Shown here in pieces: positions 1 to 12,065 of a stretch of 64,000 nt of DNA. Position numbers and translations under genes: made by a program. Every line of letters starts with the position of its first letter. The stretch's first letter is position 1. The notes beneath the pieces are model-generated. The model saw only the letters and a list, made by a program, of their open reading frames with translations. It did no database searches and had not been told where the DNA came from. This stretch comes from Polyporus tsugae (Eukaryota > Basidiomycota > Agaricomycetes > Polyporales > Polyporaceae): positions 124,001 to 188,000 of the forward strand of contig JAHRBS010000008.1 of the NCBI GenBank assembly GCA_024305745.1, written 5' to 3'.

Positions 1-272
1 AGTGACCATAGATCAGAGTTCAACCACATTACCGCAGCACAGAGCACATGAACCGACCGGCAGAGTCGAGGATACGGCTGGGATGTCCCATGGCAGTCAT
101 TGAACTGCTTTTGGACGTCGAAGTTCGGACCTTGGCACGACCAACCTGACGATGCTTCTCAGACTGCACGAGGATAAGGGGCAGTGAGACCGTCAGGGTC
201 CGGGACCTGTGCGAAACGCACCTGGCGACACCCGCCCTCGACACCTTTCGGCTCTTCTTCAAGCGGGCCAAC

Positions 273-1874
273 ATGCAGCAGACGACCTACGAATACCGAC
301 GAGCGAGGACGCACTACCTAATAGTGCCCGGCTTCGTGAAAAATGTCGTCTCCTTGAACGACACTGCGATAACTCTCCGCCGGAAGCTGGTGGATTGCAG
401 ACCCTTATTAGAACGAGTCGACAGAGAGATGGAGACCACGAACTTCGCGGATCGCTGGCGCGAGCATTGCAAGGTAAGCACCTAGGATTTTGCCTGATAT
501 TGGGTACGGAGACGCTCTCGGCCACAGGAGTACCGACGTATCCTCGGCGCATCGGAGGCGGCTGCAATCAAGGTTGCTGTGGCAATACGATGTAAGTATG
601 CGGTATCTTTTGGTGATAACTTGTACGCTCACAGTTTCAGGTTACGTCTCGATACAAGAGAAGGCCAGCTTGAACCTCCGCTCCGAAACAGACAGCAGCA
701 CGACGCAGGAATTATCCAGATTCAAGGAGGTCAGTCCATGCCACACACTGCACGTCTGTCGTGACGGACTCATACAACCTTCCCGTCGATACTAGACACT
801 CTCGCTACTCACTGTTGACCAAAGGGACGGTTTCGATCGTCTTCGGATGCTCCTGGAGATTTTTGAAGGGGAACTCGAGGCTTCGTTCCTGTCCCAAACA
901 CATCTTGTCAGGGGGGAGTATGAGAGCGCGCAGCGAGCCGTCGTGGAGATGGAAGAGATGGAAAATGAGGTTGGAACGCTGAACAAGTACAAGTCAGTCG
1001 AACATTCATCGCATCGGAGGGTGTTCTATATTCTCATACATTGGTGATTAACAGGGGCCAAGGAACGGTGAGCGAACCTCCAATTGACGTCCTCCCGTCC
1101 ACCGTCCTGTACGTGACTAGTGTTATTGACCGTCAACACAGATATTCCAGCCCATTTCCCAGAGGATCAGACAGTGTTGGGCGACGGCTCAGAACACGTT
1201 GCATTCATATATGGCTAGCAATGACACCACGCATGCAACTGTTTCTGACCGTAGGTCTCGGGACTCGGAGCGGGTTACGACAGAGGGACGGAATATCGTC
1301 GGATTGCCGTTTCGCGATCAACAACGAATAGGTTAGTCATTAAGTCGAGAACGCGACATCCGAGGTGATAATTGAATGGGGAAAATCTTGCAGATGAGCC
1401 AAACGAGCAGTTCGTTATGGCACGGAAGAGACAGCTGGAGGCGGAGGCGGCCCTCGACGACCTCGAACGAAACCAACGAGACATTCTGGATGCGTTACAA
1501 AATATCCAGGCGGGGTTGCAGACGCAATCTGATCTGCTTCAGACTGTTTTATCAGAGATTACGTCCAAGGTATGCCAAGAATATGGCATACATATGTAGC
1601 TGAACCTCTGGGGGGGAAGACTCACCCACGAAATACAGCTTGCCAAACAGTCGAACGACTACTTGGAAGCGCTCCGCCACGTTCCTGCTGCGAGTTCCCC
1701 AGTGAGTGCTCGAGAATGGTGGTGCTTTTTGGCAACGTATTAATGAGTCCTGCCATGCTGTAGACTGAACAACTTGCATCTCGCAATGCGAGACATCGAT
1801 TCCTGTCGACGTCGGAAGCGTGGAGGGAACGGGCGACTACGTTGACAGATGAGTATGCGAAGAGGGTGAAGTAG
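273..1874 (+). CDS. Coiled-coil protein, paralogue A (multi-exon, ends uncertain)
   Basis: Function not recognised. A chain of exons separated by short introns (donors near 473, 591, 990 and 1570) encodes helical, charged segments, and the last exon ends in DEYAKRVK at the TAG at 1872-1874. Each segment matches a segment of the gene at 5149-6672 in the same order: LNDTAITLRRKL against LNDTTTELRRSL, ILGASEAAAIK against VLEMSEAAAIK, LAKQSNDYLEAL against LTKDSESYLDAL, and DEYAKRVK against DEYAKKMK. That colinearity is the main support for the gene. The 1372-1569 exon is a clear coiled coil. The ATG at 273 is only the first convenient start, because the frame is open further upstream and a 5' exon may be missing. 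I see no signal peptide or membrane segment. It could be decaying, and exact exon ends need transcripts. Confidence 0.5.
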
Positions 1875-3127
1875 GGTGCGATCTCACCATTATCCCAAGG
1901 CCACCTTCTATGCTGACTCGGAGTTGAATGCACACCCAAACCAACACGGTTCTCTGGACTGCCGCAACTCTGAGTCAGGTACAGTGGCGCGTTCATCGCG
2001 GCGTTGGGGGTGCGACTCGGACTCGGAGAAGGCGAGACTTACGAGTTGGAGTCCGGCAAACCGTAGCATATTAGTAGGCTTGTCGTGAACCATTGTATGG
2101 CAGTCGCATGCACCCCAGGATATTATCAGAGCAACACAGTTAATAGAAGATCGAGGGCCAGTGCAAAGCGTAAAGGTGAGAAGACACAGGCGCTACCACC
2201 AGCAGGACCGTCCGGGTAATGCCGGATGCCACAGCAAACCGAGCGCCCACTGCTCCTCCACCGCAATTGCAGCCTGGCAGGTACATATGTACCCCAGTGC
2301 ACTGGGACCGATCGTACTACTACTCACTGCACACTCGTCTCGACGGTCTCGTCACAGATCTGTACTCTCAGCCTGTGTGGTGTGGGACTTCTAGATCCAC
2401 AAGTCATCTCTTCCGTCCGAAAGCGACGCATCCGCCTCCACTGTCGCCGCAGGTCTCCTACGTCCAGAGTCCTACCCGTGGCTCACTACCATGACCGATG
2501 CGAGTGAGGGCTGGGTAACTGCAAGAAATTCTCTGGTCGGTCGATGGCTCCAAGTCCATGGGAATAACATGGCTACTGTTCTGCACATTTACGTCTCACG
2601 GCATCGTCTATACGTGGCCCTCCAGCCTTCCATGCTTGCTTGTTAGTGCTACAAGTGCCAGCCTTAACAGGGTGTATTGGTGAGTAAGCGGACTATCTCA
2701 TTCTCCGCGGTCAGTGAAGCAGTGGCTCCCCGATCGGACGTGCGTACAAGGCACCTTGTTGGCACCCATGTGAGTTGGCCACACGTCGACTCGTCGCTTA
2801 ATCTCACTACTGCGTGTTGGAAGGATTGTCTTCCGGAGGATACCAGCTCACATCCGGATAGTATGCAGGATAGGGCCCGAGTGATCGGGAAACCAACGTG
2901 TCTCCGGCCGCTGGGTAGGCTGACACTCCGAACAGCGGTGGCACGGTCCAGAAACACACTGCAACGTCGGTACTTCTTTTGAGATGGAGTATCTCAGACA
3001 TCGCGCTCACTCCCACACAGATTCTATATATTCTGAAACAACACGCCGCCTTAGGGCCTCTTCCCCGCACCAAAGCGCACCCTTCCATTGTTACTCACGC
3101 ATACACCCGACTCTACTTTCCCTCAAT
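1875..3127. other. Intergenic stretch without a supported gene
   Basis: Only short overlapping frames on both strands. None has a recognisable motif, a paralogue in the window or a consistent splice pattern. Confidence 0.5.
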
Positions 3128-3895
3128 ATGGCATCCAATGCCGAAACTGTGTGGTTTATCACTGGGTGCGTCGTCGGACAGCCTTTATTCCTTTTCCTTT
3201 ATCTTATCGACTATCGTAGGACAAGCCGCGAGATTGGTCTGGCGATGGCGAAGTAGCTCCTCCAGTCTCCCAGCAACATCGTCATCGCCGCCTGCCGCAG
3301 CCCGTCGAAAGCGGACGCACTGCAAGTCCTTACCACACCGACAGAGGCGCGACTGCATATCCTCCGTCTCGACGTGAACAATATCCAGTCGATCAAGGAT
3401 GGGGCGCGTGAGGCAGCCCAGATCGTTGGTGAGACGGGCTTCGACTACCTAATCAACAATACTGGCACCGTAAGTACTCTAGCGTTCGCCGTTATCGCCG
3501 TGCTCGTGTAACCAACGCTCCCCTGTCGGGTGCCTGGCTAGAACCCCGGCGGAGACGGCATCCCCTCCCTCATGGAGGTCTTCCAGACGAACCTCATCGG
3601 CCCCGCGTAACTCTCGCAGGTATTCGTCTCCCCCGTCGAGAAGAGCTGCAAGAAGGACGTCATCAATATCTCGAGCACGCTCGGTATCATCGGGACGGAC
3701 CTCGGGTAGCGATTCGCGTCCAAAGCGGGGCTCAACACGCCGGTACGTGCCGCCGGTCATGTCGCAAACTCCATACTTGTACGCGTATATATTGTATCCT
3801 TCGCTGACTTCGTCGGCGCCTTGTAGACTTGCAGGCGGGCGAAAGGACGCCCAGACACCACCGCGGTTACGATCTGCCCAGGACACCATAGTCAC
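3128..3895 (+). pseudogene. Short-chain dehydrogenase/reductase pseudogene
   Basis: Remnant of an NAD(P)-dependent SDR of the Rossmann type. The start reads MASNAETVWFITG, the first strand and beginning of the cofactor-binding TGxxxGxG turn. After an intron the frame gives REIGLAMAK, then LHILRLDVNN (the acidic strand after beta-3) and FDYLINNTGT, which is the NNAG motif with Gly-Thr in place of Ala-Gly. The next exon gives FQTNLIGPA and INISSTLGIIGTDLG, the strand carrying the catalytic Ser, and then a Ser-Lys remnant. A further piece near 3845-3895 reads RPDTTAVTICPG. Three stops interrupt the single expected frame, at 3254-3256, 3608-3610 and 3707-3709, and the YxxxK tyrosine region is lost. 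A dead gene is much more likely than an unusual splice form. Confidence 0.85.
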
Positions 3896-4227
3896 TACGA
3901 GCGAGCGGATGAACGAAGATGATGATCGAGACAGGACACTGGGAACCCTGCAAGAGCAACGGCGTAAGAAACAAATGTCGGACGTACCACAAGAGACTCT
4001 TAAATACAGGAGGAACAGCACAGCTGATGGGCGACCTGAGTGGATGTTCCGCAAACCAGATACAACTAGGAAAGCCGAGGATTGCAATATTTGACGTTGG
4101 CAGTGCGTATTTCAAGGCCTCAGAAGGGGCGACAACCTGTGCCCTGCTGCAGAAGCCGGTCTGCTTGGTTGGGTCGCGAGATGTTGGCGAGATGGACTGA
4201 ACATGCAACATGAAGGGATGTCAAGAA

Positions 4228-4755
4228 GAGCTCCAACGGGGAAGAGGCATGACAGGGAAAGCAAGTGGGAGAGTAGTAGAGATGCGTGCCCCTCGTACTC
4301 GATAACGTTGCAACAGAGAGGATTCTGCGCTGGCGTACGCAGGCCGTTTGCGGATGCAATGCATTCCCATGCGGCAAGAATCTCGCCATTGCGGTGAGAA
4401 TCTCGCAATTTCTGCGAGATTCGTGCAGTTGTCCCTGCACGACTACGAATCCGATGGGATTCAATGCACTATTTTGTGCATCAAACCTCACACAAACACC
4501 CGGTGTGCCAACGATGTGACACTGTCGCGGTGAATGATGCGAGATCTTAGAGAGGGTTCTCGAGCTGCCGTCACGGGAAGGGGCCCACCCTCCCGCCCTC
4601 GAGTAACCAATAAATGGCACCCAAAGATCAAGCCGATAGGGCATCGCACACACTCTGAACAGAGAAAAATTTCGCTTGAATTTAGACTGAGTGTACTTGC
4701 TTACATGAACCCGACCTCGACCCATGAGTATGTCTGGTCCGTCAGTCATCCAGCT
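4228..4755 (+). repeat. Dispersed repeat, arm 1 of a 52-kb-apart inverted pair
   Basis: About 0.5 kb that matches the reverse complement of 56860-57410 in long stretches, for example TGCCCCTCGTACTCGATAAC near 4290 and CAAAGATCAAGCCGATAGGG near 4625. By eye the core is roughly 80 percent identical, with small indels. It contains small palindromes built from GAGAATCTCGC near 4380-4430. No open frame is shared. It could be a non-autonomous element or a solo LTR; I found no convincing terminal repeats or target-site duplication. Confidence 0.75.
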
Positions 4756-5148
4756 TGACTGTCACTGAAAAGCGATGGGGTGATCTTGTGCAGGAACGTG
4801 TCGGTCGGGCAGTGTTGTAGAGAAGCAAGTGGATAGAAGAGGGGTGGCCGTCATTGTCGTACTGACATGGAGGTCGGCGACAAGAAAGACTGCGGTGCAC
4901 GCCCCAAAAGGCATGTTAGAAGTAGATTGTGGGTATATGTATAGGTGTAGATTAGATTAGATGCTCGACCGCAGAGACTCAGGCCTCAGGCCTCAAGTTC
5001 GGACCATCTTGGTTCCCGACCTCCACCATATAATCAATCCGACGCTGCTTTAAACAACTCGCTCCTTGTTTCTCGCTTTCGAAGTATACACGTCGAATTC
5101 TCATTCGGACTCGGAGGTACACCCCAGAAACCATTGCGCCAGAAAACG
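4756..5148. other. Intergenic stretch
   Basis: No gene seen. Contains a short GATTAGATTAGAT tract near 4940, of a kind also present near 10035, and a duplicated AGGCCTC word near 4985. Confidence 0.5.
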
Positions 5149-6672
5149 CTACTTCATCTTCTTGGCATACTCATCGACCAACACTCGCGCCTTTCGCCCC
5201 CACCCTAATGAAGACGACAGGATGCGCTGCTTTTGGTTACGATACGCGAGCTGCCCCGCCTTCGGTGCGCGTATGTCAATGTGGCGGCCTCCCGGTATCA
5301 ACCTCGACTTACCGGAGACGAATCAACACGGGCTTTTTGAAGGGCGTCGAGGTAGCTCTCCGAATCCTTCGTGAGCTGACAATATAGGCGAGACTTCGGT
5401 GAGTTCTCAAACATCGCTTGCCACGCAGATGTGGACATCATACCTTTGTCTTCACATCCGAGAAGATGTCGTCCTGGAGTGCGGACTGCGTTGCCAGGTT
5501 CTGTCGGATGTCTTGTATCGCGTCCCGCACTTCGTCGACGTTGAGGCTCTGGTACTCCTGGAGAGCCGATTCTGCTCGAGCCAACCTCGCCCGCATGTCC
5601 TTCAGTTCACCTTCGATTCTCTCTGAACCAGCAGGTCATTTTGCGTCGGCGGTGGATGCAGACGCGACATGGGACATGTGCGCACCGATGTGGGACTCTT
5701 CCTGGAAATCCCATCCTCCAATCAGCTGTCTTGTCAGCGGTTCCGTCCGTGTCCTGATCTGAGGTGTCGGGCCTGTGTGCGTCAGCTGCGCGGTGTATTG
5801 CAGTGTGCTCTCGGCGTTGAACATGTGGCACCCATGCGTGGTCCACAAGTGCTGCGCAGTTGCCAATGCAGCCTCGCATTGTTCTCTCCTTCTCTTTACG
5901 CGACAGGTGAGAAGTGGTACTTGAGGGCGACGGATATGTTCACCTTCTCGTACAGTCTTCCGACGCCGAGGAGACGTTAGGATGTCAACGATGGAACGAG
6001 AGAAGCGACACTAACGCACTGTTCTTGTTCTTCCTCCAGCGATGGAATCCGGCTCTTCGTGTTCTCGAGTTCTTGGCAAACCAAATTCCGCTGCGTGACG
6101 ACGGCCGCAACGATACCTTTCTCCAGTGTATCAAGACATGCGTCCAGATAGTCAAACTCTGCCGTTTGGTTGAGGCTAAGCTGGGACAATTTCTGTCGTT
6201 CCCGGTGAGTTCTGTATGCCGCGTGAATATATATTTGAGGACTTACCTTATGGAATGCAGAGAGCTCTTGGATCGTCTCGGCTACCTCCGCCGGGTCGTT
6301 CGTCTCTTCTTGCAACGACAGGTAGTCTGGCGGCGTATGCATCGTGAGCCTCTACTAAGCTATCTGCGTATTCTGAATCATGCACTGACAGTCGATTGTT
6401 GCGGAAAACTTAATGGCTGCCGCTTCTGACATCTCAAGGACTCTTTGGAAGTCCTGCACCCCAGCGTGAGGATCGAGCGGATGAGAGGGGTATGAAGATC
6501 TCACCGCCCTGTAACCTTCCCATTGCTCCAAGAAACTAGTACGTGCCACGACATCAATATGTCGGATCCTTGACTGATTGTCGAATAGCGAGCGACGCAG
6601 CTCCGTTGTTGTGTCGTTCAAGGCCGTAACCTTCGTCGAGAACGTAGTGACGGTTCGAAAGACGGTGGCCAT
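5149..6672 (-). CDS. Coiled-coil protein, paralogue B (multi-exon)
   Basis: Function not recognised. The ATG at 6672 begins MATVFRTVTTFSTKVTALND. Exon 1 ends at 6505 (GTGAG donor), exon 2 starts at 6453 (GCAG acceptor) and carries the EMSEAAAIKF block, and later exons encode long charged helices. The stop at 5149-5151 follows DEYAKKMK. Exon order and junction positions follow the gene at 273-1874. An in-frame ATG 96 nt upstream (6768) is possible, but the homologous part begins near 6672. It is divergent from the membrane-anchored coiled-coil gene at 7336, with 663 bp between start codons, so the two may share a promoter. It is predicted to be mostly helical; I see no hydrophobic hairpin. Confidence 0.55.
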
Positions 6673-7335
6673 GGTCGGAGAACTGGTTGCGACGATGGCT
6701 CCAGGAGGTGTAGGCCAAGATACGGTACACTGGACTCTCCGAGGGCTTTTGTCCGTGTGTCCGTGCACGTCCCGAGTTGCCGGTCCAGTATGAGTATGTG
6801 AAGGTAAGGTTATCTTCGCCTCTGCAGGACTCGGACGATCGTCATGCTCTCAGTATGGTCCGAACGTCCTGACCAGATTTCATACAGGTACTTCTAGAAC
6901 CTGCGGAACCCTACATAGCATTGCGATGTAGCTTCTACGTCGTTCAGAAGCACAGCGACTCCCAGGTGTCGAAAGGCATTGTGGTCAAACCTAAGGACAT
7001 GAACGGACACCTCGGGCACCGGTCTGGCCAAGCCAGAGACATGATTGGATAGGGCAACCTTGAGGTGAGGTTATCGCCCCTTGTAGTCGTGGTAGGTGCG
7101 TGCACCGCGGTCGTCATGTGGTTTTGTCTGACGGGTTCTGTGTCCAGGAACCCGAGGAAGTACTGCATTGCTTCGAGGGTACTGGGGAGATCATCCGGAT
7201 GTGCCATCGCCTCGTGGTTCCCCATCGGCGGCCGCAGGCGATCGCCGTCGTGTGGGCTGCAACCCTTGCCCTCAAAACGGGGTGCGAGCGCGCGGTCGTT
7301 GTTCGCCTTTCCTGTTCGCGACTACACCGTTTACG
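6673..7335. promoter_or_regulatory. Shared upstream region of two divergent genes
   Basis: The only space between the divergent starts at 6672 (minus) and 7336 (plus). No clear TATA box or bound motif was identified, so the regulatory role is inferred from position alone. Confidence 0.3.
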
Positions 7336-8987
7336 ATGTCGAGTCTCGTCGCTACCGTGCACCTCATCCAGCAGTCTACTGCCGTTGTGGCCGAGGCGAA
7401 GGTCACAGAAGCCGTTGAAGAGGTCGTTGAGCGCACTCTGTCGTCGCCGGAGTTCTCCGCGCAGGTCACCGTCGATATCCGCAATCTCGCCCAGACCGTC
7501 AAGGACATCCGGGAGGGCTTTCGTGCGGTCGCGGACGACCTCGTCGGGTTCGATAATGAGGAGTATAAGGATAAGGATGGCGAAGTGCTTCGGCTTCGTC
7601 CTCGATGGTTAGGATACCAGACGGTCAGTAGCATAGCTTGTCTACCTCTCGCCCATGTCTGACGACGCGGATAAACACTAGACGTTTGATGACATATTGG
7701 AGACGAGCCACCGAAATGCGCTTGCGGCATCGTCCATGATCAGACGTGAGCGTCTTCCCATCCGAACGTACCTGTCGTGCTCGATGGCTCACAACTGGGT
7801 TGACATACAGAATATACCGAAGCGATCCTCACCGATGTGGACCCGAGCGAGTTCGAAGACTTGCGAGAGGAGCTCCAAGGCTTCCTCAAGGTGAGTCGAC
7901 ATATCGCACCGCACGTTCTCGCTAATCTCATCGCGAACATCTTTAGAAATTGGAAAATAAGGCACCTACCGCTCAACAAACCCAAGGAGACCTACAGAAG
8001 CTCGCGGACGACGTACGGTCCTTCAAGGCCGTGATCGGCGAGGCGCTGGGGAAGGCGGAAAACAAGTGCGTTGGCGACGTCAACGAGGCGAAGGGACACC
8101 TCAAAGAACTAGACAAGAAGCTTGAGTCGTCAGTGTTTGATCCCTACACGTTGTGAGAATATCTTTGCTGACGATCACATCAGTATCAACGGCGAAGTGC
8201 GTCCACACACGCCACACTTCTGAATATTACGGCTCACTCCACACACAGAAAACAAGCCTGGGCGTCCTGGCAGTCGGCGGTCTCCTTCTTGGTGGAGCTT
8301 GCGCTATTGTCGCGATGTTCGTGCTGGCGCCGAGCGCCGGAAAGGTCGTAATGGCACGTTATCGGTGTATCATTATGAAAACGTGCAATACCTGATCCCT
8401 TGGACAGGATGCGGTCAAGGCAACGGGCGTTATTGGCGGAGGATATTGTGGAATCCGAGGCTGGAACCTGTACCAGCAGGGGACCAGTAAGTCGTTGAGT
8501 ATTGTCGCTACCCGTCGTTGCTCACCTGTCTACTCGTACAGAGATCGAGATCGAGATGGAGGAATGCCGTATCGACGTCGTTCACAAGAAGGATCGTCAC
8601 CGCGAGCTCCTCGGCCACGAGGCGGCCCTGAAACAGACGAAGGAGCGAATCACAGCCTTGGCCGAGAAAGTCGACACTATCACCGCAATCTGGAGAGTGG
8701 TGAGCCGGCATTTCGCTTTTTCGCCCCTGTTGCGTTCTGACTCGCGTCTAGCTCAAGTGCGACATGCAGCAGTTGCAAGAGCAACTCGCGCTTGTGGTCG
8801 ATCCGGACATGCATGTCACCAGAGTGAGTCCCCCCGTCCTCAGCAGCTTTACGCGATTCCAGCCATCGCTGACGATCACTTTGCGGAACAGCGCTTCTTG
8901 AAGAAGCTTCGCCGTCCGCGAGAGGTCTATAACCGGCTTGCCGACTTACTGGAGCTGTACGCGAAGGGCAAGTTCGAGCTATCTTGA
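7336..8987 (+). CDS. Coiled-coil protein with one central hydrophobic segment, 10 exons
   Basis: The exons 7336-7623, 7682-7745, 7811-7890, 7947-8152, 8184-8196, 8249-8344, 8408-8486, 8542-8699, 8752-8823 and 8892-8987 keep one frame and give about 383 residues. Residues 1-215 are amphipathic helices rich in Glu and Lys. Exons 6-7 supply a hydrophobic stretch (SLGVLAVGGLLLGGACAIVA) followed by a glycine-rich turn and GIRGWNLYQQ. The last third is again helical, with AIWRVLKCDMQQLQEQL and a C-terminal REVYNRLADLLELYAKG. Exon 5 is only 13 nt; the exon 6 donor (GTCGTA) is weak. The layout of long helices, central hydrophobic hairpin and long helices is that of alpha-helical pore-forming proteins (ClyA, XaxA types), but it also fits an ordinary membrane-anchored coiled coil. 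It is divergent from the gene at 5149-6672. Confidence 0.75.
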
Positions 8988-9269
8988 AGCTTCGAGTCGG
9001 TATATGATGGTTTTTCCGCTATGTACTTGACCCTCCAGTACGTCACTGACTGTCTGCATTCTATACGTTGCATTGCATCTATCGCGTGGCCTTTCGTGTA
9101 CTTGATACTTGTGTTCTCCGCTGTATCCAACTCCGTCCGGCGATCGCGATGGTGTCAGACAACGTCTCCCTCGCCCTCATCTACCCTCGACTCTCACTGA
9201 CAACCTGCCCATCGTCCAGGCGATCGCTGCTCTTCCATGATTCCGCTCTCTATGGCGTGTCCATGAATG

Positions 9270-9857
9270 CACTCAGCTACGACTGCAGCATCTGGAGGCC
9301 GCTGACGAGGGAACAGCCAAAGTAGCTTCGGCTTCGCACCCACGCGTTCCTGCAGTGAGGAGACGTGTCTATCGGCGCTTTTTTGTCTGATCCGGAGGGA
9401 AAACGCATCTCTACTGCCCACGGTTCAACGTCGACAGCGGACCCATGTGTTTTGCGGATCTGGGATTCCGCGCGCGACTGGCGCGATGCTCGCTGTACTG
9501 GCAGGGCACTCGCAGCCCGTGACGGACTTCTCGTTCTCTCCAGACGGCAACTCTGTCCTGTCTGCTTCGTTGGACGGCTCGGCGAAGATCTGGGACGCGG
9601 TGTCTGGGGTAGAGACGGCCTCGCTCCTCGCGCACTCGGACCCGGTCGGGAGTGCGTGCTTTTCGCCCGACGGGAAGTACGTCGCGGCGGCGGCGGCGAG
9701 CACGGTGCAGCTGTGGCGTACGGACAACGCCTCGTGCATTGTTGAATTTATTGGGCGCAGGGGTGCGTAGATGTTGCATGTGGTGTTCTCTCCGAACGGA
9801 GCTTCGGGAGATGTCCACGGGATAGTGGTGGTTATTCGTCGCTTTCCGAGCTCCTAA
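9270..9857 (+). pseudogene. WD40-repeat pseudogene, related to the propeller at 13863-14965
   Basis: A truncated copy of the C-terminal half of the neighbouring WD40 protein. It opens inside a blade (SIWRPLTREQPK against SLWRPLAGEQPK), hits a stop, shifts frame, and then reads SVLSASLDGSAKIWDAVSG and CFSPDGKYVAAAAASTVQLW. A TAG at 9768-9770 interrupts the last blade, which continues in frame to 9857 and matches VHHVAFSLDG of the intact gene. The F-box half and the first blades are missing. No functional product is expected. Confidence 0.85.
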
Positions 9858-10210
9858 GGTACTGATGCCACGTAGCGTCCATTGCGTACTTGAAGATAAC
9901 GTAGACCCGTACCTCTTAAATATTTGCATTGACATGCCCAGACGGTCGTCTATACCGCTACTGACGGAGCTCGTGTACGATACGTGATACACCGAGTTCA
10001 AGTTGCCTCGACTTCAAGTTCAAAGGAGTGTAAGATTAGATTAGATTAGATTGGCTCGGATAAGTCGATCGTGCAGTGCTGGCGGGTGCCAACGAGGCCG
10101 CCTCCCTTCAACTTGAACCACCATCACATCATCGTGTCCAGACAAGAGTCCTGTATGTCAAACACTTGCAAGGGCAAGCACATTAGTTTTTAGAGCGTTA
10201 GTATGCACTA

Positions 10211-12065
10211 ATGAGCTCCCTTAGAAATTCAATGGCGGCCCCGCGACTGAATGTGGACGTGCTAGCCATCGTCTGCGAGTTTCTTACGGACGTCTCAGAT
10301 GTTCTCTCGATCGCGCTCACCTGCTCCTCTGTCCACCTTGTCGCGGTCGGATGGCTGCTTCGGATGCGCCCTGTCTACCTCAAAAGCGATCCATCAATCC
10401 GTCGTTTCCATTCCTTCCTTTTCGCCGACGCAACTGCCCGTGCCCCTCACGTCTGCGCCCTCGACATCGACCTGCGGTGGCCATCCCTACCCCAAGCCCA
10501 GGTCGATGAATGCTCTCTCCTGGTTGACATCTTCGCCTCATGTAAACACCTCAAGCACCTTACAGTTGCCTTCGAGCAGGCCTCGCTCCACATCATCATG
10601 GACCCGCGCTTCATCCACGCAATCACCACGATCCCCAACCTCCGCTCGCTCTCCCTCCATAGTCTGTCCACTAACGCGCTCGGCCTCCTACCTCGCTTTG
10701 TTTGCACCCCCCTACGCATGGTCGGCATCCACTGTGGCAATGTGGATGTCAGCGCCCGGTTCCCTTCCGCCCTCGAGCTGTCTCTCCCTCGCATCCTCTT
10801 GCCGGCCTTGGAGAAGCTCGAGCTTGACAAATTCGCTGTTGACTCATATGACCCACAAGCTCCGCCCAACCTTCCACTGCCGTCTGTCTTTGGCATGTCT
10901 GTGTTCGACATGACACCGTACCCTGCCGTGCGCTCGCTCTCAGTGGGCTCCTTCAGAGGGAGGCCACTGCTCGACAACTTGCAACACCTCTTCCCGGCAC
11001 TCGATGGTACCCTTCACGTTGGCGGGCTCGACATACGGTCCGGAGAAGACACATACGCGGACATACGCGCCGCGAACCAACACACACAAGAAAGCGACGG
11101 AGACGGCTCAGCCTCGCGCACGTGGAAGAAGCTGGACCGAATCGTCTGCGATGCGGCGATGTTCTATGTCCTGGGACTACGCTGTCCGATTCGGCTCGCC
11201 ATGGTCAACTGCGGTGCAGTGGAGAATCACCGTTATGCAGCTGACGCCCTGCGCGAGAATCCCGTTCCCCGCCTGAAACTCACGCTGTACCACGAAAGCG
11301 GCATGTTCGACGGGCTCTTTTCACCCGAGCTTGCGGGGACACTGACGCACCTGACCCTATGCTTGTTGCACTCCAACGACTACGGGTACACGTCGCCGCA
11401 TCAGGGCGAAGCCAACACGGACGCCGCCCCGCCGCTCCGGTGGGATGATGTTCTGGTGAGTCACTACGTGTCGCGGGTTTCATGCGACCAAGTACACGCG
11501 CTTATCGCGTGCCGTTTTTTTTCACAGAACATGCTGGTCTCCGCCCTCGAGCCTCTGCACAAGCTCACCCACCTCCGGGTCGTCATCGGCGCGAGCGTTT
11601 ACGTCCACAAAGAGAAGCGTCGTGGCCTTTCGCCCTCTGGGAAGAGTATGCGTGCTCCCTCCGCTCGTCGAGGTTCGACTTTGAGGGGAGCGCTGTCCCG
11701 TCCTTGCGGCACGTCTTCCTCACGACCGGCGGGTACCTCTCGAACTGGGCCCAGCGCGATTCGGAGAGCGGAGGGGGAAGTTGGAAGCCGTATGAGCGGT
11801 GGTACATCAGCCACGGCTGGCGCGTCGCGGCGCCTGGGATAGACGGGATGCAAGAAGGAGCGCGGAGCCTCGTAGAGTTGCATGATGACGCTGCGGAGAC
11901 GATCGTCAGGAAGGAGGAACTTGTCCTCTCGGAGAGAGATGAGGTAAGTGGAGTTCTATCATGTACCGTGCTGGCGAGACGGGACTGAGCATGCTGTTCG
12001 GGACGCAGGCCGCACTTCACTTGAACTATGGCTGGCACGCCACTATACCACCCTTATCCGTGTAG
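10211..12065 (+). CDS. F-box-like/LRR protein with an apparent frameshift
   Basis: The N-terminus (LNVDVLAIVCEFLTDVSDVL, then a Leu/Val-rich LTCSSVHLVA) is the two-helix F-box-like motif common in Agaricomycetes. It is followed by irregular leucine-rich segments such as CKHLKHLTVAF and IPNLRSLSLHS. Such proteins are thought to recruit substrates to Skp1-Cullin ligases. Introns lie at 11456-11527 (72 nt, so the frame also reads through it) and 11944-12008. The start could be 10211 or the ATG at 10232. Between about 11610 and 11630 the coding frame moves by one base: THLRVVIGASVYVHKEK is in one frame and WPFALWEEYACSLRSSRFD in the next, with no room for an intron. One missing base explains it, so the gene is either damaged or has a sequence error. 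The final exon ends IPPLSV at 12065. Confidence 0.75.

Noticed and set aside
9411..10001. Minus-strand frame of 196 codons
   Set aside because: Shadow of the WD40 pseudogene; no motif, and the plus strand carries clear WD40 blades.
4930..10070. GATTAGATTAGAT tracts as interstitial telomere repeats
   Set aside because: The unit is not the fungal TTAGGG repeat and the tracts are only two to three units long.
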